Below the pieces are notes generated by a model, which worked only from the letters and a program-made list of their open reading frames with translations, was not told where the DNA came from and ran no database searches. 64,000 bases of DNA from Actinostola sp. cb2023 (Eukaryota; Cnidaria; Anthozoa; Actiniaria; Actinostolidae): assembly GCA_033675265.1 (NCBI GenBank), contig JAUJYZ010000744.1, forward strand, positions 69,501 to 133,500. The letters are read 5' to 3'. Made by a program: the position numbers and the translations under genes. Below are positions 53,688-64,000 of the stretch, one piece after another; position 1 is the stretch's first letter, and each line of letters opens with the position of its first letter.

Positions 53688-54851
53688 CTAAAAAGATCAA
53701 CACATGACATTCTGTTCCTTCAAACTAATGGAGATATCCTAATGCTGTTATCTAATAATTGGATAATAATAATATTAATCAAAAATTTATATAGCGCCAT
53801 TTCCTTATAGCCCAATGGCGCTTTACAATGAGTAAAATAAATATAATCTGGATCAGGATTAGGCGACTTGCATGCTGGCGTCATATACTACAAGTACCAG
53901 AATGCTTTGTCCATTTTCTTTTGTTAGATAATTAGCACCAATTGTGTTACTATTCTCATGAGGGAATAAAAATCTGAATAAGAAAGAAAATTCCCAAAGC
54001 ATACTGGTAGTCGGTAGTAAAACATCGTCATCATGCAAGTCGCTTGTTATGCCACGAATTCTTGGGTTGCAACCACATGACTCAAAATCCCTTGAGATAT
54101 ATAAACAAGACGCTCAATGAGCGTTCACTCGGGCATTGTGAAAAGGAAAATGTCAGTTGTTCGAGGAAGTACTTGAAAATGAATGCCAGTTGGTTGAAGA
54201 ACAAGGACAATGTCAGCTGCGCGAGGAGAGACCTGACAATGACTGACAGTTGCGTGACGAGGGAGACTATGTATATACATGTATGTGTCGAGTTCATTTG
54301 ATTTGCCTTTGAGTTCATTTGATTACCTTTTGACTTTGAGTTCAATTGATTTGATTTTGATGAGTTTGTGTAAAGGCCCCCTCTCTAGCTTCAGATCCCG
54401 AAACGTCGAGTTTGGAATCGAGTTCGGGTTCGAGTTACGGTTCGAACGTCGAATAAAACAAGGACATCTTCTTCAATACAATATAATTTCTCTGACGTCA
54501 TGACAATCAGTGACAGTTGAGTGACGAGGGAGACTATTAGTCCGGTGAGTACGAACATGATACGTCTTGAGGTTGCATAGGTCAGATGGTTCCGATAACG
54601 GCCTCGCGTTTGTTTAAAAAAAATATATATTTTAAGCGAGCTTCTAGTCCTTTTACCACTTCTAGTCATTGAACGATGAACTAGAATCCTGACCTTTTAA
54701 TAGCTTGAAGATCTACAGCTGCTTTCAAAACTAAGATTCATAATCTACTTGAGTCCTGTGTCTCCTTTATCTTTTCAAATCTGCGGAGTAATCTTGAAAC
54801 TCCGGATACGATTAAATACGTCGCATACTCGTCATTTTGAAGCCGAACAAA

Positions 54852-54886
<35 letters not shown>

Positions 54887-54956
54887 CGAAATCCGCATTT
54901 TCTAACTCGGGCGGCCTGCGGCCTGGGCCCGAGTAATAACAATGAAACAGCCGTTA

Positions 54957-55097
54957 GAGTGCAACTTAGAAAAGCGTGAAAGATTAGTGACTAAATAGTA
55001 CTAAATAGTGGTAATTAAACAATAGAAAACAAAGGATTTTTAACAAATTAGTACTATTTAGATTTAGTTAGTTTTCACGCTTTTCTAAATTGCACTC
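54957..55097. repeat. TA-flanked MITE (GAGTGCAA termini), copy 2 (intron 2)
   Basis: GAGTGCAACTTAGAAAAGCGTGAAA...TTTTCACGCTTTTCTAAATTGCACTC with TA on both sides. The interior CTAAATAGTACTAAATAGT matches the copy at 6619-6766. Confidence 0.8.
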
Positions 55098-55319
55098 TAT
55101 GTTGGATTTCTAACAAGAGAAGCTAATGAGGAATGCTTTGTTATTGTCATCCAACATGGCGGCTATGACGTAACGTGCAACCCAAGAATAGTGCTATATA
55201 TCCACTCCTTGAACATCCGGGACCAGAAAAGGGCAAGAACAGTGAAGCATTTTGTATAAGAGTATAGACTTCAACTCCCAGAGGATAAATGATATTTTCT
55301 TTTGTCCTACAATCAGTAC

Positions 55320-55398
55320 CTTATACTTGGCCATATGTGGAGCTCGTCCACCCATGGAAGCCATGTTGGCGTTGAAATTCATCTTCAACTTCACGGGT
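55320..55398 (-). CDS. XDH/AOX-like exon 2
   Basis: 79 bp between ATCACCAG and GTACTG, phase 2 to 0. It encodes (R)PVKLKMNFNANMASMGGRAP then HMAKYK, matching the family's RPV...D.......GRHP....YK segment. Confidence 0.93.
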
Positions 55399-55555
55399 CT
55401 GGTGATCGAAAAATCCATTGAATTTTTGAAACAGCCGTTGGACCAGTTACAAGCATATTTGTCTCTAACCTAACAACCTAAATAGCTTAAGTTTTCAGTA
55501 GACACCAAATATATAATAACCTTTATATGCTAACCTGGAAAAACCTAGGTTCTTA

Positions 55556-56275
55556 TAATTATACGCGGGTTTTTATTAGTCGAGCTTCCTGTGGAAGCTC
55601 CGACTCTAAAAATGCAGGCCGTTCTTCGTCGTATTCTTTGACCTCAAATCGACATGTCACATTAACAGGCGTTCCTTGTTTGTTGGCGCGGGGATTGGGG
55701 CGAGAGGAATGGCTTCTTCAACACGAGACATCAGTTGGCCTCTTTCTTCACATACAAATCAGATTGCTCTGTTTTAATCGCACTGCGATATCTATATTTA
55801 GTTCAAATAGGCTATATGAGTTAGAAGCCCCACTTCACGCTAGTAGAGCGTCTAGTTTTATTTTATATTAAGCTACGCAGGCTAACGTCGAGCTAAAGCC
55901 GAAGGAGACATGAAATCTGGCCAAGAAAGATTACAAAGCACAAACCAATCAGGGAAAGCACCGGAGGTCAAGGGGCCAAAATATAAGTCTTTTCTCGTCA
56001 AAATCTAAATTTAGATTGAAACAGGACGCTCTAGTAGCGTGAAGTCGGGCTATTAACGTTTTTACTGATATACTGTAAAGTTCGCAGCACTGAAATTGCA
56101 AGGAAAGCATGTTCTATCGAGCTCGAGTCATGCAACGACGAGCAACCAAAAACTGTTTCAATCGCACTGAAAATCGCACTATAAGATATCTATATTTAGT
56201 TCAAATAGGTTACATTTCATTTAGAAGCCCGACTTCACGCTAGAAGAGCGTCTAGTTGTATTTCAAATGGGAAGT
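55556..56275. repeat. Dispersed repeat with AGTCGGGCTTCTAA ends (intron 1)
   Basis: Copies of the phrase GCCCGACTTCACGCTAG(T/A)AGAGCGTCTAG occur near 55830, 56025 (inverted) and 56240, together with TCTATATTTAGTTCAAATAGG and CAATCGCACT. A further inverted copy lies at 60533-60690. This is a foldback-type dispersed family. Confidence 0.65.
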
Positions 56276-56349
56276 TCCCATGGCATTGTTCCTGACTCAC
56301 ACAAAGACGGCTGTTAATTAATTCATTATTACATTTATGTATCACGTAC

Positions 56350-56454
56350 CTATCGAGGACTTTAGCGGCCAGAGCGCTGGCACATGCGACCTGGCAGGAA
56401 CGCAACGCCTTCCCACCGAACGCTCCACCACATCGTCTGACGATGACATCAACG
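56350..56454 (-). CDS. XDH/AOX-like exon 1 of those found (GGAFGGK loop)
   Basis: 105 bp between TTCATTAG and GTACGT, entered in phase 2. It encodes VDVIVRRCGGAFGGKALRSC then QVACASALAAKVLD, the first molybdopterin-contact loop (usually GG.FGGK). Upstream exons for the Fe-S and FAD domains were not located, so this is the first exon found rather than the first exon of the gene. Confidence 0.94.
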
Positions 56455-56818
56455 CTAATGAACAGGAATGGTAAAATTAGTACATAGACAAGCAGAAAAA
56501 ATAAAAAATAAAATAATAAATAATAAATAAATAATAAAATAATAATAATTATTATTATTAATAAAAATAATAAAAATAAACAAATAATAAACTAGACGCT
56601 CCACGTAGCGCGCACTCGATGGGCTGAAAAAAGCTGCCGTAAAATGTTGTAAACTGACATAAAACTATAAAACCGTGAGATACATATGGTTCTGAGTCTT
56701 ACATGTAGTCTTGTAAACAGACAGTGGTAAATTACAAGTAAACAATGATAAATATATTTACTAGGCTTGTGTCTGTAGTTATTGTATTCCATTTATAAGC
56801 TCAGCAATTCTTTCTTTG

Positions 56819-57013
56819 TTAACAAACCCGTTTTTTCTTCGATTTACCTAAGATTCTCACCATGACTTCCATATTCGTTGATATGACTGGTGTGTTTTTA
56901 CAAATACGATCATAGACGAAGGCTCTCAGCTTTCTGCTCTTCTTTGGTAGACGTTTCAGCGTTCGTACTAGTAATCTACTGGGCTCACGACCCGGTTCAC
57001 AAATGTCACATAC
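56819..57013 (-). pseudogene. Unidentified coding-like fragment
   Basis: An open minus-strand stretch of about 64 codons, rich in conserved-looking residues: CDICEPGREPSRLLVRTLKR, then LPKKSRKLRAFVYDRICKN. It is cut at the 5' side by the 81-bp satellite. The Cys pair and YDRICK motif suggest a transposase-derived protein (KDZ-like is one guess). I cannot assign it. It could instead be an upstream exon of the molybdoenzyme gene, but the phase does not fit. Confidence 0.3.
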
Positions 57014-57017
57014 AACA

Positions 57018-58515
57018 AGACTATGATCAGTTATAATAAATAAATAATCTTGGCAGAACGAGATCTTTATATTCTGTTACGTGGATCTACCGCAGGCTAG
57101 ACTATGATCAGTTATAATAAATAAATAATCTTGGCAGAACGAGATCTTTATATTCTGTTACGTGGATCTACCGCAGGCTAGACTATGATCAGTTATAATA
57201 AATAAATAATCTTGGCATAACGAGATCTTTATATTCTGTTACGTGGATCTACCGCAGGCTAGACTATGATCAGTTATAATAAATAAATAATCTTGGCATA
57301 ACGAATATAATCTACCGCAGGCTAGACTATGATCAGTTATAATAAATAAATAATCTTGGCGAGATCTTTATATTCTGTTACGTGGATCTACCGCAGGCTA
57401 GACTATGATCAGTTATAATAAATTATATTCTGTTACGTGGATCTACCGCAGGCTAGACTATGATCAGTTATAATAAATAAATAATCTTGGCATAACGAGA
57501 TCTTTATATTCTGTTACGTGGATCTACCGCAGGCTAGACTATGATCAGTTATAATAAATAAATAATCTTGGCATAACGAGATCTTTATATTCTGTTACGT
57601 GGATCTACCGCAGGCTAGACTATGATCAGTTATAATAAATAAATAATCTTGGCATAACGAGATCTTTATATTCTGTTACGTGGATCTACCGCAGGCTAGA
57701 CTATGATCAGTTATAATAAATAAATAATCTTGGCATAACGAGATCTTTATATTCTGTTACGTGGATCTACCGCAGGCTAGACTATGATCAGTTATAATAA
57801 ATAAATAATCTTGGCATAACGAGATCTTTATATTCTGTTACGTGGATCTACCGCAGGCTAGACTATGATCAGTTATAATAAATAAATAATCTTGGCATAA
57901 CGAGATCTTTATATTCTGTTACGTGGATCTACCGCAGGCTAGACTATGATCAGTTATAATAAATAAATAATCTTGGCATAACGAGATCTTTATATTCTGT
58001 TACGTGGATCTACCGCAGGCTAGACTATGATCAGTTATAATAAATAAATAATCTTGGCAGAACGAGATCTTTATATTCTGTTACGTGGATCTACCGCAGG
58101 CTAGACTATGATCAGTTATAATAAATAAATAATCTTGGCATAACGAGATCTTTATATTCTGTTACGTGGATCTACCGCAGGCTAGACTATGATCAGTTAT
58201 AATAAATAAATAATCTTGGCATAACGAGATCTTTATATTCTGTTACGTGGATCTACCGCAGGCTAGACTATGATCAGTTATAATAAATAAATAATCTTGG
58301 CAGAACGAGATCTTTATATTCTGTTACGTGGATCTACCGCAGGCTAGACTATGATCAGTTATAATAAATAAATAATCTTGGCATAACGAGATCTTTATAT
58401 TCTGTTACGTGGATCTACCGCAGGCTAGACTATGATCAGTTATAATAAATAAATAATCTTGGCAGAACGAGATCTTTATATTCTGTTACGTGGATCTACC
58501 GCAGGCTAGACTATG
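57018..58515. repeat. 81-bp satellite
   Basis: About 18.5 copies of an 81-bp unit (AGACTATGATCAGTTATAAT ... ATCTTGGCATAACGAGATC ... ACGTGGATCTACCGCAGGCT). They are almost identical apart from a CAGAAC/CATAAC variant and two internally deleted units (57300-57430). Confidence 0.95.
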
Positions 58516-58812
58516 TAGTATTTAATAAACGAGCAGCAGTGTTTTATACCTGATAAAACACGTGCTGCGAGTTTATTGAATGACTTAAAAAACTCATTAA
58601 TAATTCATAACCATTTTGTCCAATATCGATGAAACTATATGAAGTGATTCGAGAAAACAAAAGAAAAAGGAATCAAAGGTTGTTTGCATTTGGGAATTGA
58701 ATTGAACAACAATAAAAGACGAATAAAATTTGAAATTTAAATATGCAGAACTTTGTCAGTATCAATTCGCATGTGAAGTCTTTTGGTTCTTCGCTTTTGG
58801 ATAAGTAAAAAC

Positions 58813-59727
58813 ATGCCTCCGAAGCGGGAATTTAGGCCACCGAAGTCTAGTGAAGAAGAAAAAAATACATTGCAAGAGAGTATTCCAAAGTCCACGCGTT
58901 CATCTACGAAGTGGTCTTTTAAAGTCTTTTCCGAATGGCAAATAGGTAGAGCCAACAAAGATCCTTCGAAAGAGCAGCGTTCGTTTGAAATTGACATTGC
59001 CAAAGTACAGTCATTAGATACGAATATCGTCAATATGAATGAAGAATCCCTGAACTTTTGGCTGACAAAGTTTGTCGAAGAAGTGGTGAAGGTAAATGGA
59101 GAGAGGTATCCCAGGAAGAAGTCTGTACATGATTGTTGCGGGCCTTCAGCGCCATCTTGCTGAAAGTGGAAATGCCATTTCACTGTTAAGTCAAAACGAT
59201 AGAAGGTAAGATGTAAATAACTTTATTTCTTACGAGTATAGCTTTGATTCTGGCGTTAATTGGATTAGACTCTTTGTAAATTCGAGTTAGAATCATTTAA
59301 AATAATAGTTTTTATTAATACTGAATTGTTCCTTTAAAGGTTGAACATATTGAGACGTGCTTTGGATGCAGAAATGCGGCAGGCGACCCAACAAGGCGTT
59401 GGTATGCAGTCGAAAATGGAGGAACGACAAGAAATAACAGAAGAAGACGAGGCTACTTTGTGGAAGATGGGTCTCATGGGTTGCCAATCAGCTAGGTCTT
59501 TGCTTTCAACTCTTTACTTTTACAACGGTAAATTATTTGGGTTGCGCTCGAAAGAGCATAGGAAATTAAGGTGCTACAATTTTAGAATAGATTTTGAGTC
59601 AGTCACCTACGATGAAAGTTTCTCAAAAACCTACCGTGTGGTTTGAAAGATTTAAAGTATAAGCCCAGAGTAGTTAAACACGTTTGCTGCGCTGGCAAAG
59701 ATGTCAATCATCAGCCGTGTATAGTAT
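58813..59727 (+). pseudogene. DUF3504 (Crypton-derived, ZMYM/QRICH1-like) gene fragment, two exons, frameshifted
   Basis: Exon 1 (58813-59205) begins MPPKREFRPPKSSEEEK and carries WSFKVFSEWQIGRANKD and NMNEESLNFWLTKFVEEVVK. A frame change near 59112-59125 is needed to reach IVAGLQRHLAESGN before the GTAAG donor. Exon 2 (from 59340, after CCTTTAAAG) carries LDAEMRQATQQGVG, ITEEDEATLWKMGLMG and FGLRSKEHRKLR. A second frame change near 59632-59643 precedes LKDLKYKPRVVKHVCC. These motifs match the DUF3504 tyrosine-recombinase-derived domain. Two frame changes and truncation by a repeat at 59728 suggest a pseudogene. Confidence 0.7.
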
Positions 59728-60112
59728 TCTATTACATAACACTCTCATTCATGCTCAGCTGAATTAAGGTATGGGATAAAATATTGATCAGCGGTCTAAG
59801 CCAAGCTGGAACAGCTTGGCTTAGGTGGTCAGGAGAATACGACCCACGCGAATCTATTGGGCGGGTGGGTGGGCCGTTCATCTGACCACTGTTCCGCTGG
59901 AACTGAGCAAGAAGGGAGTGTCCTGCCTTTGATGCCGTATATATTGCCACTGTGCACGACGTGCACACGTGCACGTGGGTGTTAACGAGGCATTATAATA
60001 CCGTATTTCATCTTTGCATCTCATTAGAGTGTTATGAATAGTATTCTATTACATAACACTCTCATTCATGCTCAGCTGAATTAAGGTATGGGATAAAATA
60101 TTGATCAGCCGC
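59728..60112. repeat. Pair of 75-bp direct repeats
   Basis: TAGTATTCTATTACATAACA...GGGATAAAATATTGATCAGC occurs near 59717-59791 and again near 60038-60110. Between them lies a hairpin-forming CTAAGCCAAGCTGGAACAGCTTGGCTTAG. Possibly the ends of a small element. Confidence 0.6.
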
Positions 60113-62860
60113 CCTTGCACCTGTCTGTTACAACTTTGTTGCTGTGAGTTCCACAAACCCTCAATTCTCATATCAGTTCCTTCTCCCAAACCTTATTTCA
60201 CTAGAAATAATACCCCAATCCTCATAACTCCCCAATCCTCACCCAAAACTAAAACCACAAATATCGGGGTAAAAATGCCTTAGCTGTATACTTTATGATA
60301 CTCATCCTGGCTGGCGAGTTTACGCCAGATTGGCATTAGGAAACACACACACAAAGCGTTTCAGTTCATTGGTATCCTGTCAGGGATTAGTAACATGACA
60401 GAGGTATCAGTCAGGGGGTGCCCCACGGATACCCCCTTCGGCTGATCTGAGGTTTTTCTTTTCACTTCCAAATGTTTTCACCTCCACCCCTCAAAAGAAG
60501 AAAGAAAACGAAGAGACGGGAAAATAATAATATAACTAGATGCTCTACTAGCGTGAAGTCGGGCTTCTAACTGATATGTAGCCTATTTCAGAACTAAATA
60601 TAGATATATCTTAGTGCGATTAAAACAGCGTTTGGTCGCTCGTTGCGTGACTCGATAGAACATGTTTTCTTTGCAATTTCAGTACTGCGATTTCACAAAC
60701 TCAGCGAATCATGAATGACAATGACATAGATTAATTGGTACCATAAATATATCCATACAAATTATGCAAATACCGTATACATAAACTAGGCATCGCAAAG
60801 TGATTAACAATGTTTAGAATTAAGTGTAAATATGGGTTTACCTCTGCTCGCATTGCTTTTATTTTCAGTTCTTCACTGCGTGTATCAACTCACTTTATTC
60901 TAAGTTCTAAGGGTCTCTAAACCCTTTGAAGTACTAGTATTGGATTGATATATCCATATCTCTATGAATTATTGTGGTTATTTTGAAAACAAGACGACAT
61001 AACCTTCCTCCAACAATGTTTGTGAATTCAGAAGCAATGTCTCGTGTTGATAAATCATGTTGTTAGAGCCTTCGCCCTTCGGTGATTATCTTTAGATCCA
61101 ATACGTTAACAAATAAAAAAAATAAAAAAACGAGATGAAAATTAGGCTAGACAAACAAGCCAATTCTGCGTTACAATAATTAACTGTCTGATATGCCGAG
61201 CTTTTGACACGCTGCTGTATCGTTCAGTCTTCAGTTCTTTTGACGAGAATTAAATAATTCAAATATATCATAAAAAAGAGCTCGTGCTCCAAAACAGCGT
61301 TCCATTCTGGAAACTTTAAACAGGTACGTTCATCGTAGCGTGAACACTAATTGAGTTGCTCAACTGAATGGATTTAAATATCAGATTAGTTAGTGTTCCA
61401 AGCAACGGTTGCCGTTAGAAACATGATGGACACATCCGAGAAAGTTGTGCTATCAGCTTCAACAATTCACCAAAAAGAAACAAGACCTGCAGGAGTGGAT
61501 AAAGGAGGTCCTGTCAGATGCAGAAAGGAGACGCCTTCTTGACACGCGTCATACCAGGTCTGTAGAGGCACGACAGTTTCGAAGTATTTATATGCGAGCT
61601 ATCCCCTGCGATTGAACGATCTCTTGGAGAAATGGCAGCTGACAGGAGCTACAACAGAGATACTATCGGAGTGTCATCTTGTGAGACCGAGAGAGCCAAC
61701 AGTGAGCTCACCTACTTTTAAAAAGACCTACATGAGAAGCATTATGGGATAGGACCGACGTAACGATCTAGCGTTAACGCATGTCCATTATGACATGCCC
61801 ATTGACATATATTAAAACCATAATAACGAACTTTGCCAGGAAGCATCCAAGACGTCTTACGCTGGTGGACATGCTCTTCTAAGCGCCAATTGGTGGCGTG
61901 GTGGGACGCTTCAAAATTAGTAAACTCGAATTAGCCTCGAAGACAATAGCTACCTCGAGAAACCAGGAATCGTGTAAACTGATAAAAACAGTTTCCGATT
62001 TTTATTTTTATTTGGACACCCCCTCACAAATTTCTGGATCCGGCCCTGACCTGTGTCATCTATCTGCCGACATTGACGGGGTTTGGCACATGATCATTTT
62101 CCGTTATTTCTGCTTGCGCGGTGATCCGTATGTGAAAATTGAACATCACGTTCCCCAGGCCAGGATATACTCTCCTGGAATAAAAGATCAAGAAACGGGA
62201 TGACGTGTTACGAGAACAAACCCCGACAAGTCAGCAGAGAGATAACAGCCAAGACCCAGTATTACCGGGGGGGTTGATTTAGATACCCCTTTTTCAAAGC
62301 TATCAAAACTCTGAGACTTAATTCGTTTTATTGTATATAAATATGTTGAAGCTATTAAATCTTACACGTATATACACTGTTTATTGGTAGGTCAAACTCA
62401 TTTTCATGACTCCGTGCACCAACAGTCGAACTTTATTATTTTTTGCGCCGAGAGTGATCAAATCTTTCAGTACGTACTGTTTGAAAGTAGAAACAGGTAC
62501 TGATTGAAAGTACAAGCAGCAAACACCCGTGCCCTGTGATATACATTTTCCTCAGTAACTTTATCCCGGAGTGTCTCATAGGTAATTCGGTAGTAGTTAC
62601 TCTTTCCATTATTAGTATTATGAGCTGCGTTCTTTCACGAAACCACCAACTCCAACGCTTCATATTTGTTAAACTCGGTATGTAAACTCGGGCCCGGGAA
62701 GTCCGGAAGCCGGGTTCATAATTATTCTCAGAAAGCTCTCAACCGATGGCTTTGTCAAATTAAGTATCCATCGCCTTGTAAGGTTTTAACAGCTTGTCAT
62801 TCCGTGTCTGAATCCATAAATGACAAGCCGAAGAGCTACTAGAAATTCAAATTTGCTTCA
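60113..62860. other. Mostly unassigned; dispersed repeat at 60533-60690
   Basis: Apart from the inverted AGTCGGGCTTCTAA repeat copy, I see no supported gene. A coding-like stretch near 61490-61610 (QEWIKEVLSDAERRRLLDTR) is short and ends in stops. A hAT-like end (CTGGATCCGGCCCTGAC) lies near 62035. Confidence 0.3.
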
Positions 62861-62954
62861 TTACAATTGCAATCTCTTCTCGATCGGACACCCCGCCCGA
62901 GCAGTCATTTAGCCAATCAAGCGACGGCATATAGTACCCGATTACACAGAACAG

Positions 62955-63960
62955 CTATTCCCAAGAACTCATTTGCAGTCTTCTCTGAACCAACCCGACG
63001 AGAAGGTCATTTTATAAATTACCCACTGGTATTGTCAAGCCTGTTTACAAAGAACAATAGCTATTCACAAGAACTAATTTGCAATATTCTCTGAACCAAC
63101 CCGACGAGAAGGTAATTTTACAAATCAAACACTGGTATTGTCAAGCCTGTTTTCAAAGAACAATAGCTATTCACAAGAACTCATTTGCAGTATTCTCTGA
63201 ACCAACCCGACGAGAAGGTCATTTTACAAATTACCCACTGGTATTGTCAAGCCTGTTTTCAAAGAACAATAGTTATTCACAAGAACTCATTTGCAATATT
63301 CTCTGAACCAACCCGACAAGGTCATTTTACAAATCAAACACTGGCATTTTCATGCCTGTTCACGCATAACTCATTTGCAATAATTCCTCGAACCCCCGCC
63401 GAGAAAGTCATTTTACAAATCAAACACTGGCAATTTCATGCCTATTCCCGCAGAACTCATTTGCAATCTTTCCTCGAACTCCCGCCGAGAAAGTCATTTT
63501 ACAAATCAATCACTGTCAATTCCATGCCTGTTCACACTTAACTCCGATTTGAAATCATTCCTCGAACCTCCGCCGAGAAAATCATTTTACAAATCAAACA
63601 CTGGCAATTTCATTCCTGTTCACACAGAACTCATTTGCAATCATTCCTCGAACCTCCGCCGACAAAGTCATTTTACAAATCAATCACTGTCAATTCCATG
63701 CCTGTTCACACTTAACTCATTTGCAATCATTCCTCGAACCTCCGCCGAGAAAGTCATTTTACAAATCAAACACTGGCAATTTCATTCCTGTTCACACAGA
63801 ACTCATTTGCAATCATTCCTCGAACCTCCGCCGAGAAAGTCATTTTACAAATCAATCACTGTCAATTCCATGCCTGTTCACACAGAACTCATTTGCAATC
63901 ATTCCTCGAACCTCCGCCGAGAAAATCATTTTACAAATCAAACACTGGAACTTGGTTGTT
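62955..63960. repeat. Satellite changing from 106-bp to 86-bp units
   Basis: Three to four units of about 106 bp (AACTCATTTGCAGTCTTCTC ... CAAAGAACAATAGCTATTCACAAG) are followed from about 63350 by roughly seven units of 86 bp (AACTCATTTGCAATCATTCC ... TTCCTGTTCACACAG). The shorter unit lacks the AAAGAACAATAGCTATT segment. Within the 86-bp part, CAAACACTGGCAATTTCATT and CAATCACTGTCAATTCCATG alternate. Confidence 0.88.
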
Positions 63961-64000
63961 GGTGTTCGGCGGCTGTTGCTGTTCAGGCTGTTCAGCTTGC

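Larger units (their letters stand above)
18996..56454 (-). other. Xanthine dehydrogenase/aldehyde oxidase-family gene (15 exons, partial)
   Basis: Overall extent of the molybdo-flavoenzyme gene. The family hydroxylates purines or aldehydes at a molybdopterin centre, passing electrons through 2Fe-2S and FAD domains. Fifteen exons follow family order from the first molybdopterin loop (GGAFGGK) to the catalytic Glu loop (GEPP). Every boundary is GT/AG and all 14 junction phases agree, so this looks like an expressed gene rather than a pseudogene. The Fe-S/FAD exons and the final C-terminal exon were not seen. The residue after GGK is Ala, where xanthine oxidoreductases have the substrate-binding Glu (Glu802 in the bovine enzyme) and aldehyde oxidases do not. 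The Arg of the following loop (CRAPG, equivalent to Arg880) is kept. Substrate is therefore uncertain. Confidence 0.88.

Noticed and set aside
53760..53840. Possible structured RNA (ATAGCGCCAT...ATGGCGCTTT)
   Set aside because: Short common inverted repeat; not enough structure to call an RNA gene.
57018..58515. CRISPR-like array (regular 81-bp units)
   Set aside because: Units are contiguous tandem repeats with no unique spacers, in eukaryotic DNA.
59732..59974. 80-codon minus-strand open frame
   Set aside because: Lies in a direct-repeat/hairpin region, with no motif or splice support.

Overview
This is invertebrate animal DNA, most likely from a cnidarian. The support is spliced exons with GT/AG borders, an AT-rich and very repeat-rich background, a Polinton/Maverick element whose gene set I associate with cnidarian genomes, DIRS/Ngaro-type retroelement debris and a DUF3504 (Crypton-derived) gene fragment. 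The assignment is inference; no rRNA, mitochondrial or other marker gene is present.

The backbone is one minus-strand gene for a xanthine dehydrogenase/aldehyde oxidase-family molybdoenzyme. I assembled 15 exons by hand (56454 down to 18996, 1,484 coding bases, about 494 residues). All 14 junctions keep frame and no stop is seen. They cover the molybdopterin-binding half of the enzyme, from the GGAFGGK loop to the catalytic GEPP motif. The N-terminal Fe-S and FAD domains and the last C-terminal exon were not found. Its introns have been heavily invaded: a 14.6-kb Polinton, a 7.4-kb CTGA tetranucleotide array, a 71-bp satellite that copies the end of exon 9 together with its splice donor, an 8-bp TGCTTGCC array, and several foldback/MITE elements.

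The Polinton (21482-36046) has 365-bp terminal inverted repeats, identical wherever I compared them. It sits in a 119-bp tandem array whose other units show the empty target site, giving a 6-bp duplication (TTCTTT). It encodes an HNH nuclease, integrase and protein-primed DNA polymerase B. On the minus strand is a structural/packaging block: frameshifted major capsid protein, A32-like ATPase, a probable penton-like protein, and six genes of unknown function, mostly small or membrane-associated. No adenain-type protease was recognised. The replication and integration genes are intact, while four genes of the structural block carry six apparent frame changes.

At 423-642 (minus) an exon encodes a signal peptide followed by a cationic peptide with six cysteines spaced exactly every fourth residue and a GRKKR processing/amidation site. 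Directly upstream is a 15-copy, 84-bp array that repeats the splice acceptor, start codon and signal-peptide coding sequence of that same exon.

Other regions: 2-8 kb holds foldback elements, tRNA-like SINE pieces and duplications. 8.5-11 kb is a decayed DIRS/Ngaro-like retroelement. 12-18.3 kb is foldback elements and a TIR-bounded 17-bp minisatellite. 57-58.5 kb is an 81-bp satellite. 58.8-59.7 kb is a DUF3504 pseudogene. 60-62.9 kb is mostly unassigned. 62.9-64 kb is a satellite changing from 106-bp to 86-bp units.
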